In this document: positions 16,428 to 25,831 of the stretch, one piece after another | Position numbering within the stretch: the first letter of the stretch is position 1 | Layout: every line of letters starts with the position of its first letter | NCBI GenBank assembly: GCA_964529305.1 | Contig: CAZGUX010000276.1 | Coordinates: 1-64,000, forward strand | Reading direction: 5' to 3' | Source of the DNA: CAZGUX01 sp964529305 | GTDB taxonomy: Bacteria > Acidobacteriota > Terriglobia > Bryobacterales > Bryobacteraceae | DNA length: 64,000 nucleotides | Program-made: the position numbers and the translations under genes | The notes under the pieces: generated by a model | Told to the model about the DNA's origin: nothing | Seen by the model: the letters and a program-made list of their open reading frames with translations, nothing else | Database searches by the model: none

Positions 16428-16856
16428 CTACGCATCGACGCCTGTCGCTACTACTGTCCTCGTCTTCCCTTCCTTAGAGTAAAAAGTGCGAGCGGTTCGA
16501 ACCACCTTCCCTGCCTTCTTGAACTCGGTCAACGATTCGTGGCTCGACACCTGGCGCGCCACGTAGGAATCATACGAATTCGCCGCGCCCCCTCCGCCCG
16601 TGTATGGATGCTCCCGGCCATCCCGGATGAAAGTCGCCGTAGTGCGTGTCTCCTTTCCATCTGGTCCAATGATGCGAGTTTCGGAGGTCTCCTGATCACC
16701 TTGCATCGTGATCGTAACGACCCCAGCCTGATTCGGGTTGGCGGGTTTCGACTTTGCTATATTCCTTACCCATTTCCCGGTCGCAACATCGGCCGAGAAC
16801 AGAATCGGTCCCGAGACAAGTCCCGCAAACAACACACTTAGGAATCGCACGCGCAT
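16428..16856 (-). CDS. Small secreted hypothetical protein
   Basis: A 142-aa protein with a signal peptide (MRVRFLSVLFAGLVSGPILFSA). The ATG at 16856 is chosen for the GGGAGG ribosome site 7 nt upstream. The mature part (ATGKWVRNIAKSKPA, VTITMQGDQE, TRTTATFIRDGREHPYTG, TARTFYSKEGKTRTVVATG) is beta-rich and resembles small secreted lipocalin-like proteins common in Solibacter-type genomes. No function is known. It lies within the sequence that interrupts the parE-like toxin gene, so it may have arrived with it. Confidence 0.65.
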   Translation of the reverse strand: MRVRFLSVLFAGLVSGPILFSADVATGKWVRNIAKSKPANPNQAGVVTITMQGDQETSETRIIGPDGKETRTTATFIRDGREHPYTGGGGAANSYDSYVARQVSSHESLTEFKKAGKVVRTARTFYSKEGKTRTVVATGVDA

Positions 16857-16879
16857 AGACATTCCTCCCGCCAACCCTG

Positions 16880-16984
16880 TCACGTAGTTACCTGTCGGCC
16901 GCGTCGATGTTTGTCATCGGCGATGAACTCCCAGATCTCATTCAGGTCCGCGAGGGCTTCCGGGTGAAGCCGGTAGCCGCTCAC
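16880..16984 (-). pseudogene. ParE/RelE-type toxin, N-terminal part
   Basis: A 34-codon frame starting with GTG at 16984, overlapping the antitoxin stop as GTGA. It reads SGYRLHPEALADLNEIWEFIADD, a typical ParE N-terminus. An extra A then shifts the frame (expected DNIDAADR), and a stop follows at 16880. The rest of the toxin is found about 0.9 kb away at 15778-15998. It is non-functional. Confidence 0.75.
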
Positions 16985-17232
16985 GCATCGTCCCTGGCGC
17001 GCCGGGCCCTACTTTTCTCCTGTAAGCGAGCGAACGCGTCCTCGCCGTCGATCGGATCAAGCCTACCGCTTTTGAGGTCGTCGTAACGATCTTCCAGCAT
17101 ACCCCGCAATCGGGTCAAATCATGGACATACCCAGCCACGACGTCCTGAACCAGGTCATCCGGCGCACGGCCTGTCCTTGCGGCCAATTCGTTCAGCTTT
17201 TCCTCCAGATCGGGGGTGAAGCGCACTTCCAT
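16981..17232 (-). CDS. Antitoxin of parDE-like module
   Basis: An 83-aa protein, MEVRFTPDLEEKLNELAARTGR followed by a helix and a charged tail, fitting the short antitoxins with a ribbon-helix-helix-like N-terminus that precede ParE-type toxins. Its stop overlaps the toxin start (GTGA). The ATG at 17232 is preferred because a good promoter (TTGACA, 17 bp, TTATCG) lies directly upstream and would leave any more upstream start outside the transcript. Antitoxins bind both the toxin and their own promoter. Here the toxin is broken, so the antitoxin is an orphan. Confidence 0.75.
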   Translation of the reverse strand: MEVRFTPDLEEKLNELAARTGRAPDDLVQDVVAGYVHDLTRLRGMLEDRYDDLKSGRLDPIDGEDAFARLQEKSRARRARDDA

Positions 17233-17240
17233 GCCTTTCA

Positions 17241-17269
17241 CGATAAGAACCGTTCGAGCCAAGTGTCAA
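17241..17269 (-). promoter_or_regulatory. Promoter of the antitoxin gene
   Basis: On the minus strand, TTGACA (17264-17269) and TTATCG (17241-17246) are separated by 17 bp. The start codon at 17232 is only about 9 bases from the -10 box, so the mRNA would be leaderless or nearly so. Confidence 0.5.
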
Positions 17270-17384
17270 GTTCGCCGCCGCGAGCCATTGCCCCCGCCTC
17301 CTCGAACCGGTAGAGTATGGCTGGGTACGCCCTAATCGAATGATCAGAGCGACACCGGTCGGTCACGCAATTCGTGGCACGCCA

Positions 17385-20300
17385 ATGGCAGCAGATTTCC
17401 GTTCTTGGATGACGCGAGCGGGCCTCTTCCTGGTGGCGATGCAGCTTGCCGGGTTACTGCCAGCCGCTGCTTTCCACTTCGAGCCCAACCGTGGACAGAC
17501 GGCGGCGACGGTCCGATACCTGGTTCACGGCCGCGACACCAGCGTGTTCTTCACGGACCGCGAGACGGTGATCCAGCGCGACGGCAAGGGGGCTTCGGCT
17601 GTCTTTGGCTGGACCATTCCGGCGGCCGGCGCGACGCGGTTTTCGAACCGCACAACGAGACCTCGGAACGGAAGAGCTATCTGCGCGGGCGCGATCGCTC
17701 CCGCTGGGTCCAGGATGCACCGACCTACGAGCGTCTGGTGAGACGCCAGATCTATCCCGGTATCGATGTTTCCTATCACCCGGCGCGCGAGCAAGGGTTG
17801 GCGCTGACGCCGCTGGAATACGACTACATCATCCAGCCGGGCGCGAATCCGAATGTGATTCGATTGCGCTTTCGAGTTGGAACCCGGCTGGCGATTCTGC
17901 AGGACGGTTCGCTGGATGTGGAAGTCGACGGATCGCACCTCCGCCAGCGGGCCCCGGTTGCGTACACGGAGAACGACAGCGAGCGGACGCCGGTGGAGGC
18001 TCACTTCCGCAAACACGGCGATCGCGAGATCGGGTTCGTGGTCGGGTCCTACGACCGGCGGCGAGTACTGACCATCGACCCTGAAATCTCGTCGGTTGAC
18101 GTGTTTGGCGGAACTGGGGATGACGAGGTGACAGCCGCACAGATGGCGGGTAGCACCTCTACGGCCATCGCAGGCGCAACCAGCTCGCCCGACTTCCCGG
18201 GGGCGGAGCCAGGGGTGCCCCGCGGTCGGGACGTCTTCGTGCAATTCAAGAATGTCAATGGAACCAAAACGTTACTGCTCGGAGGTTCCGGCGACGACCG
18301 GGCCTTAGGCGTGACCTTCTCCGACGCGGGAGTTCTGGTGGCCGGCGAGACAACGTCCCGAGATCTTCCAGTAACCAGCGGACGAGGATTGATCCAGTCC
18401 GAGTACGGCGGTGGTGAGAGCGATGGGTTTCTTCTCCTGGTACCAATTGTCCCGAACCAGAATCAACAATTGTTTCTGACCTACTTCGGAGGCAGCGGCG
18501 TCGACCGAATCAAGATTGTCCGTTCTGAATCGCCTTTGATCATCGTCGCCGGAGAAACGAACTCTACGGATTTGCCCGGCATGAGGGCCTCGGAGTCGCG
18601 GCCATTCGGGCAGATGGACGTGTTCGTTTGGGTCGATCGGATCTCCCTCAACAGTGACAACACGTTTCAGCCTGGTTCGATGACTCTGCTGGGGGGCTCT
18701 GGTAATGACTTTCTGAAGGGAGTCCAACTGACCGGGGGTGGTGTAACCGGGGTCCTTCACGTTCTCGGAGAAACGGAGTCGGGTGACTTTCCCCTCATCG
18801 ACTCACCGCCAGGAACGCTTCGCGGTCCATCCGATGCGTTCTGGGTCGGGCTTCCAATGCGTTACCCCAATCCAATGTTGCCTCGGTTCTCCCGAACCTA
18901 TGGCGGGCTGGGGCGCGACCGTTTCGTTTCGCTGCTGAGCCCCAGTCTCGCCTTAGCCGACCAGAACTGGGTTCTTACTGGAGAAACGACATCGCCGGAC
19001 TTGCCGGATGGCGGTGCCGCGATCAGAACCTACGCTGGCGGCATCGATTTGATGGCGTTGTGGTTCGATCCAGCCTCATCGGCCTTTAAAAGACGCGCCT
19101 ACTTTGGCGGCTCCGGCGATGAACGGCTGCTGTCCAGCAGTTGGTACGGCGACCTGGTGACGCTTGCGGGAGTGACGAACTCGACCGACCTCCCACTCAT
19201 GGACGCGTTTCAAAGCCGGTATGGCGGTGGCGCCACCGACGGCCTGCTCGTACAGTTGCGCTCGTCCGGGGATGTGGCGCTGGCCAGTTATTTTGGCGGC
19301 GATCGCAGTGACGGCATCACCAGCGTCTGTTTCTATTGCGCGTCATTGAATCCCGAACGGCCGTCGATTTCCTTCCCCTTGCTCAGTCTGATCGGTGTGA
19401 CCGATTCGACCTCGTGGCCTGCCACAGCTGTGGTGGACGCGGCACCGTTGCCTGGCAGCCATGGGGGATTCGACTACTTTCAGGCTTCGGTCTTGCTGTC
19501 TCGCGTCCCGTACACTGGTGACGTCCTCCTGGCGCGCGGCATTTTCGCTCCATTGTACTTGTCGCCTCCCATCGATCCGGAACTGGGCACCACGGCCACG
19601 TTCACCGTGGAAGACCCTTCCCTAGTGCAGGTGTCGACCCTGGCGAACACCGCTTCCGGCTCGGCCCGCTTGACCGTGGACGCTCCCGCCGCCCAACACA
19701 CACCGCTCTGGGTGTACGCTATCGCGGATCGTGGCGAAACCCGCATCCGCCTGGATATGCCGGGGTTACCCCCGCAGTTCTATCGCGTTCGCATCGGCGC
19801 CTTAGAAGCGCGTCTCCGCGTTTTCAACGTAAACGAGCCTCCCTCGGTGAGCCTTCAAGAGGAAGGCTTTATCTGGGCCACACCCTCTTTGGTGTTCGTT
19901 ATCAACGGAGTAGAGAATGGCGCCAATCTGCGCGCCTACCAGTTTGGCGAGAGGTCATCGCCACTAGTCTATCGATTGGAAAGCCTCACCCCCGAGGTCC
20001 TCGCCTTTACGGACCAATACGGTGAGTCCATGGCGTCGGTCATCAACGTCTTCTATGACGATACGAATCGTCCCCCCATTTATGTGCGGGCCAGACAACC
20101 TGGGCTGGCGCGCGTCCGGGTCAGTGTTCCCAATACTGAGGTCGCGCCGACTGAATGGAGCGGCGAGATTCGATCGCGCGCGCCTGTTTCAATTCCGCCC
20201 ACGCTGGGGGCCCGGCGGGTCATCCAGGTTGCGATCCAACTCACTTCGGCCTCTGCTGTGACCCGGACCGTGCGTCTGACCTCGTCTGATCCCTCGGTCG

Positions 20301-22462
20301 TAGGTCTGAGCGCAAGCCCCATCGATCCTGTTTCCGGCGACCTATCAGTCGCGATTCCGGCCGGACAAAGCCAAGGGCGCGCCTATCTCCATGGCGTAGC
20401 GAACGCTGGAGAGGCCACCATCGGCTCTTCGGTTGTAGGACAGGCCCGATTCGACTTTCCTGTTCGGATCCTGCCGGCAGTCGCGGTCCTAAGGCCTGGC
20501 GTGGTGTGCAATATTCACCTGGGTTCGGAGGTCTCAACGGGCACCATTGAACTAGCTCACCGCGATCCGAATAGCGGCGATGTCACGCCGCCCATTGGCG
20601 ACTTGCGGCCCGGCCCGCCTATTTCCGTAACCCTGCGCGTGTCCGATCCGAGCATTCTCCGCCTTCGCTACCAGAACATCGTCTTCGATGACCTCGGCAG
20701 CCCGAAAGGCGTGACGGTGACGGGCCTCAAATCCGGTCTGGCTGCGGTGGAGATCGCTTCGGCGTCAGGAGCGGGCTTGGTTCCAGGTCAAAGAGTGATG
20801 GAGATTCGAGTTCGCGACCACCAGTGGACACCACCTCTCTTGATCCTTGGCCAGAACCTCGAAGGAACTTTTTCCTTTCCCTCTCCATGGCCCATTCCTT
20901 CGATCCCGCGGAACATTCGTATCAGCAGCACCGATCCGTCCCGAATGCTCCTCTCCGCCACATCCGCGACTCCGGTCCAGGCTTCGATCGACACTTTCGG
21001 ATCTTTCCCGAACACCCTCACCTTCGTCGCGCACGGACTGGCGTCGGCGGGCGATGTCTCTCTACGTTTGGAGACCGACGGTCAGGATGCCGTATTGATC
21101 CCCGTCCGCCTCTCTCCCGCAGGCGTCTTGTTTGGGCAAGGGGAACTGACCGCTCGGGTGGGAACGTCCACCACGGTCAGTCTTTCGTACCATCCGATTG
21201 ACCCGGCCACGCTCCTTCCCGGGCCGGCCCAACGTTGGCGTCGCGGTGTAGCGGCGCCGGCAATCCAACTGACCCTCGACGACCCCGCCATCGCCTCCCA
21301 TTCGACGGCCCAGGCTGGTGTGACAGTCTCGGCGCTTCGGCCCGGCATTGCTACTTTCACGATCAGCCAACCCGCCGGACTCCTTCCCGCGCGCGTACAC
21401 AACAGGCTGCTTGTGAGAGTCCTGCCCGGCCAATTCGGGCTTTTCCCTGTCACGCTCGGTACGAACCTCCAGGCGCCCGCCAGCCTCCGGTCGGCTCCGC
21501 GAATTGGAGTTTGGACCTTGACGAGCACGCAACCCGACAAACTGGTCCTCTCCTCCAGTCTCGACCGGCTCGGAAGTGCGGAGATGACGCTAAACTTCGC
21601 GGCGTCCCCAACCCCGGGAATCTACTTGCAGGCTTTGGGCACGCCAGGATTCGTGTGGGTCCTGGCAAGGGCTCCCGGCTTTGAAGATGATCGTTTCTAC
21701 GTTCGCATCCTGCCGTCTACCTGGCGCTGGCTGGGCCCTGACCGCGTTACACTCTCCCCGCAACAGCAGGATCACCGGCTGACGGCTTTACTCACGACCA
21801 TCGCGCCGCCAGGGATCGATGGTTTCCTCGGGACCAGCACCGTGGCCCGGCCAGGCTTAGGGCCTCTACAACTCAGTGCCTCCGTGGCAGACCCCACCAA
21901 GATCAGGCTGCGGGACACCGCAGTTGAGATCGGGCCCACGACCACCACGGTCGACTTCTTTCTGTCGGCGATCGCGCCAGGCGCGACCGAAGTCATCCTG
22001 AATCCGCCGCCAGCGTTCTTGCCGCCGGGCAGTCTGGGCCGCATCGCCCTCACGGTAGAGGGTCCGCCCGGCACGAGCCCACCCCTTCGTTTCGTAGCCG
22101 TCACCCCCTGCCGCGTCGCCGACACGCGCGTTGCGGAAGGGAAAGTAGGAGCTTTCGGGCCGCCCAGAATGCAGGGCGGCCAGACGCGGGAGTTCCCCAT
22201 CCCCTCCGGCGCCTGCGGCATCCCTTCCAGCGCCCGAGCCTACTCCCTGAATGTGACGGTGGTTCCGGGCGGTCCGCTGGCATATCTGACCATCTGGCCG
22301 GCTGGGGTCGCCCGGCCCCTGGTCTCGACCCTGAATTCGTTCGAGGGCCGGGTGGTGGCCAACGCCGCCCTTGTCCCTTCCGGGACGAACGGCGCGATCA
22401 ACGTCTTTGTGACGAATGACGCCGATGTCATTCTCGACATCAACGGATATTTTGTCCCGTAG
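17385..22462 (+). CDS. Giant secreted DUF7948/SBBP beta-propeller protein, frameshifted near 17645
   Basis: About 1690 aa in two frames. The first (from about 17385) gives a signal peptide and FHFEPNRGQTAATVRYLVHG...FFTDRETVIQ, the DUF7948 opening. It runs into a TTTT tract at 17641-17644, after which homology continues in another frame as FEPHNETSERKSYLRG and SRWVQDAPTYERL. Residues about 230-650 hold SBBP propeller repeats (FGGSGDDE, AGETNSTDLPG). Residues about 700-1530 are beta-sandwich, Ig/invasin-like modules. The last 130 residues are a Cys-containing domain (FVAVTPCRVADTR, INVFVTNDADVILDINGYFVP) shared by many acidobacterial secreted proteins. The role is probably cell-surface adhesion or polymer binding. 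The shift could be a real lesion or a homopolymer error; the long intact downstream frame favours recent origin or error. Confidence 0.75.
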
Positions 22463-23450
22463 AAACGGGACTTTCGACTCGCCCGTTTTCCGCCGCGCGG
22501 TAAAACGCATCCACCACCTCAAGTGCGCGGAGGCTTTCGGACGCAGGCGGCGATGGCGGCCGTCCCTCCTCGATCGCCTCCAGGAACTCCTCGACCTCCC
22601 GTTGCATCCCCACCAGGACCTTGTGTTGATGGGTTTCCTCGCCGTAGATCTCATGGACTTCACTGCGCTTCGCCGAGTGGATCTGCCAGCCCTTCCACGT
22701 GTCCACGACAATCATGCCCCTGGTTCCGATCACGGTTAGCCGGCAGGTGAGCGGCGCAGGCTCGCGCAACAATCCGAAGGCGATCTGAGCGGAGACGCCC
22801 GACGCAAAGCGAAGCGACATCTGTGCGCAGTCTTCTACATCCTGGCCGAAGAACGGATTCGACGCGCTCCCCGACACCGCCGTCACCCGATCGCCCGCGA
22901 ACCAGAGCACCCGGTCCACCAGATGAATGCCGGAGGAAAGCACCGTGCCGCCTCCCGCCATCGCGCGGTCCAGATACCAGCGAGGCGAATCGAGAAAACC
23001 GAAGTGCTCGTAAATGCAGTCGGTGAGAGAGACGACCTCGCCGATCTCCCCGCTGGCGACGGCCGCTCGCGCCGCGATCAACTCGGGATAAAAGCGATGC
23101 GTCATCCCGACAAACAGGGTGCGCCGGCAGCGATCCGCCTCTGCGATCATCCGATGCGCCTGCTCCGGATCGACGGCAATCGGCTTCTCGAGCAGAACGT
23201 GCTTGCCCGCCGCCAGCGCGGCGATGGTGAGATCGCAGTGCAGCGCGTTCGGGACGCACAGGCTGACCCCATCCACCTCCGAGGCGAATAGATCTTCCGC
23301 CGAGGCGAAGCGCTCGACGCCAGGAGGAACCTCCACGCGCGGGTTCGGATCCGCCACCGCGGTCACCTCGGCGCCCGCGTGCTCGTAGGCAATATGATGC
23401 AGGCGGCCCGTGTAGCCGTATCCGACGATGCCGGCGCGAAACCGCCTCAC
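22440..23450 (-). CDS. Gfo/Idh/MocA family oxidoreductase, last gene of the GH operon
   Basis: A 336-aa NAD(P)-dependent sugar dehydrogenase-like protein. The N-terminal Rossmann motif is GIVGYGYTG and the catalytic-loop EKP is in VLLEKPIAVD; the C-terminal domain carries the usual GGGTVLSSGIHLVD with a plausible catalytic His. It has no export signal. The GTG at 23450 overlaps the upstream stop as GTGA and has AAGGAG upstream; a GTG four codons earlier is also possible. Being last in the TonB/GH operon, it could oxidise the sugar released by the hydrolases. It overlaps the 3' end of the convergent giant gene by 23 nt. Confidence 0.88.
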   Translation of the reverse strand: MRRFRAGIVGYGYTGRLHHIAYEHAGAEVTAVADPNPRVEVPPGVERFASAEDLFASEVDGVSLCVPNALHCDLTIAALAAGKHVLLEKPIAVDPEQAHRMIAEADRCRRTLFVGMTHRFYPELIAARAAVASGEIGEVVSLTDCIYEHFGFLDSPRWYLDRAMAGGGTVLSSGIHLVDRVLWFAGDRVTAVSGSASNPFFGQDVEDCAQMSLRFASGVSAQIAFGLLREPAPLTCRLTVIGTRGMIVVDTWKGWQIHSAKRSEVHEIYGEETHQHKVLVGMQREVEEFLEAIEEGRPPSPPASESLRALEVVDAFYRAAENGRVESPVSTGQNIR

Positions 23451-25825
23451 CGCGCGATCCACTCCTTACGCCGGGCTTCGATCGACTGCTCCAGTTGCCG
23501 CGACAGCCGGCGCAGGGCCCCGATCTCCCCTCCCACCGGATCGATGGGCTGGGGGAACTCCTTGTCCGCCATCTGCCGGGCTTGCGAAGCCAATTGCAAA
23601 ACGGAGTCGAGACGTGGCGGCGCGGAACCTGACAGCCTGGCGTTCCACGCGCCGTGAAAGCCGGCCAGCGCATCGATCAAGGGCTGATAGATACTGACCA
23701 GTGTCTTCAGGAAGCGCAGGTCTTCGAGCGACTCCGGTTTCGGCCCAGCCTGGAGGGCGCCGTCCAGCAGACCGAGCGCCTCGCGATTCAGGCCTGACAT
23801 CAACTGCCAGCGCCGCGCCATGCGGCGATGCAGTTCCTTCCGGTCGATCCCCATCCTCTTCATGGCTGCGCTGTACACTTCATCGTCAATCGCGGCGCCC
23901 CAGGTCATCGAGTCCTGAATCAGCCTGCGCCAGTGGGAGGGGGCGGCATACGCGCGGTCCCAGGTGAGCGGGAGATACGTTACCGGCCGCCCAGTGGAGG
24001 GCGATGGCGGGGGCGCGGGCGTTTCCGGCAACACCGCCGACAGCCGGTAGTATTTCGCCATCATGGGCGCCGCCCGGTCACCGTAGATTCGCCGGCAGGC
24101 CAGGTCGTACAGCGCCCCTTGCCCGAAGATCTCCACCGGGCGGCCGTCTTCGTACATGTATTGCCGCATCGATTGCTGTGACTCGTCGAAGGTCCGCGGC
24201 ACGCGAGAGCCTTTCGCATGGGCATTCCACGAGAACTCCGCGTTGATCAGTTCCATCGGTTCCTGATAGAAATCGCCGCTGGCGTTGTACATTCCCCGCG
24301 AGCCCAGGAAAAGGGCATTCATCGCCGGCGCGCCCGACAGCGGATAATCCGTGACAAAGCGGTCGGCGCCCCCTGCGAAGAACATGAAGACCCGCAGGGG
24401 AGAACCGGCAGCTTCCATCGCGGAGGCGAATCGCTCGGTGAACCGCTCGCCGCCGTGCCGCAGCGGGTAGACCTCGCGGAAGCAGGTTTGCACGTTCGGC
24501 GCTTTCGGAATCTCCAGGCCGATGTTGCGCCAGAGCTCGAGGGCTTCCGCCCAGTCCTCCGATTGCGGTTTGTCGGGGATGTACACCGGCGACACCAGGA
24601 TGATCTGGCAGTCGCGGGAAGCGTCGTAGCCGCTCTGCGGGTTCTTCACGCGATTCACGGCCTCGACCAACGCGGAGTAGCCGTGTCCCAAACCGCCGGC
24701 ACCGCCGTCGCGGGCGAGCAGCGCATCGTTCGGCCAACGGCGCCGGCACTGTTCGCAGCGCTGGCGCCATGCCTGTTCCGTACCTTCGAATCCTCCGAAA
24801 TCCTCGTGGTGAATGTAGAGCGCCCCCGGTTCCACCGCCGACACGAATTCGGTCAACTCGGCGGCCTTCCGCGCGTTCAGTTGATCGTTCGAGCGGCAAC
24901 TCCCCAACTCCGCCGGCTCGTACCCTTTCCTCGCCTTGGGAAAGCCCATGCAGCGGTAGACCTCGCCGTCCGGATACGAACGCCGGTTCCGATGGACCTC
25001 TCCTTTGAACGCCACCCCCCTTTCGTACATCACCACCGGCTCGTAGGCCATGCCGTAGCTGGCGCCGTAGCCTCCGAAGTACAGCGAGAACCCGCGCGCG
25101 CGGGCATAGCGGTTCAACCGCAGCATCAGGCCCCGGTAGAACGGGGGACGTTTCGACACGCCGAACCCGAAACCGTCCATCAATGCCATGTTGATCTTGA
25201 ACCGTAGCGCGCGATCGATCCGGGCTTCCACCAGTCGCGCGAAATCGTCCACTCCTTTGCCGCGATCGAGATCCCAGCCGTTGATCTCGATGTTGAGCAG
25301 CCAGTCCGAGGCGGCCCGGAACTCGAAGTTCGGATGGTCGCGAAGATATGCGCCCTGGAGAAAGCCGCCCTCGGAGTCGCGTCCTAACAACTGAATCAGG
25401 GAGGCAGCACCCCAAATCACGCCCTGTGGCGAAGCGCCTACAATCCAAACTGTCGATTCATCGGGAGACTTCAGCACGTACCCCTGGCCGTAATTTCCAG
25501 CGTTCGTCAGCGTGTCTTCATCCAGGAAATTCAAGACCACCGAAGGCTTCGGACTTCGGCTATAGTCCCACAAAACAATTTGAACCGCCGCGTTACCCGA
25601 CATGACGATCCGAGCCGAGTTTTTCAAACCGTTTCGGATCATTTCGGCCGCGTAATGGATCTTGGAATCCGCTGCGGCAGGATTCGGACCCACGGCGACG
25701 CGGACGGGGCCCGTGAGACGGATCTTGTGTGCGACCTCCTCGGCATACTGAGGCGAGGGCAGAATGCGAATCGCGGCGGAGGCCACATTGGCGCAGAGAA
25801 CGGTTAGAACAAGAAAGCGATTCAT
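23447..25825 (-). CDS. GH20-like secreted glycosidase, paralogue 1 of 4
   Basis: A 792-aa secreted protein. It has a signal peptide (residues 1-18), an N-terminal GH20b/alpha-glucuronidase-type alpha/beta domain (about 20-165, with the WIVGASPQGVIWGAASLIQLL core), then a TIM-barrel-like region (FEFRAASDWLL, MALMDGFGF, GGYGASYG). The segment YIHHED (337-342) occupies the place of the GH20 HxGGDE motif. Conserved cysteines include C292, C310, C357 and C360 (RCEQCRRRWPND). The C-terminal 250 residues are helical. It follows paralogue 2 by 6 nt. The substrate is unknown; a hexosaminide or uronide is plausible from fold but unproved. Confidence 0.75.
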   Translation of the reverse strand: MNRFLVLTVLCANVASAAIRILPSPQYAEEVAHKIRLTGPVRVAVGPNPAAADSKIHYAAEMIRNGLKNSARIVMSGNAAVQIVLWDYSRSPKPSVVLNFLDEDTLTNAGNYGQGYVLKSPDESTVWIVGASPQGVIWGAASLIQLLGRDSEGGFLQGAYLRDHPNFEFRAASDWLLNIEINGWDLDRGKGVDDFARLVEARIDRALRFKINMALMDGFGFGVSKRPPFYRGLMLRLNRYARARGFSLYFGGYGASYGMAYEPVVMYERGVAFKGEVHRNRRSYPDGEVYRCMGFPKARKGYEPAELGSCRSNDQLNARKAAELTEFVSAVEPGALYIHHEDFGGFEGTEQAWRQRCEQCRRRWPNDALLARDGGAGGLGHGYSALVEAVNRVKNPQSGYDASRDCQIILVSPVYIPDKPQSEDWAEALELWRNIGLEIPKAPNVQTCFREVYPLRHGGERFTERFASAMEAAGSPLRVFMFFAGGADRFVTDYPLSGAPAMNALFLGSRGMYNASGDFYQEPMELINAEFSWNAHAKGSRVPRTFDESQQSMRQYMYEDGRPVEIFGQGALYDLACRRIYGDRAAPMMAKYYRLSAVLPETPAPPPSPSTGRPVTYLPLTWDRAYAAPSHWRRLIQDSMTWGAAIDDEVYSAAMKRMGIDRKELHRRMARRWQLMSGLNREALGLLDGALQAGPKPESLEDLRFLKTLVSIYQPLIDALAGFHGAWNARLSGSAPPRLDSVLQLASQARQMADKEFPQPIDPVGGEIGALRRLSRQLEQSIEARRKEWIAR

Positions 25826-25831
25826 GTTTTT

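Noticed and set aside
16341..16841. Plus-strand continuation of the fragment frame from 16341 to 16841
   Set aside because: It is antisense to the small secreted protein gene and loses any protein-like character after the LRLPW end.
23451..23673. Alternative minus-strand start of a longer ORF (22660-23673)
   Set aside because: It is another frame across the Gfo/Idh gene and lacks Rossmann motifs.
24078..25448. 456-codon minus-strand ORF inside paralogue 1
   Set aside because: Shadow frame: Arg/Gly/Pro-rich, no family features, fully covered by a secreted enzyme gene with signal peptide and conserved motifs.
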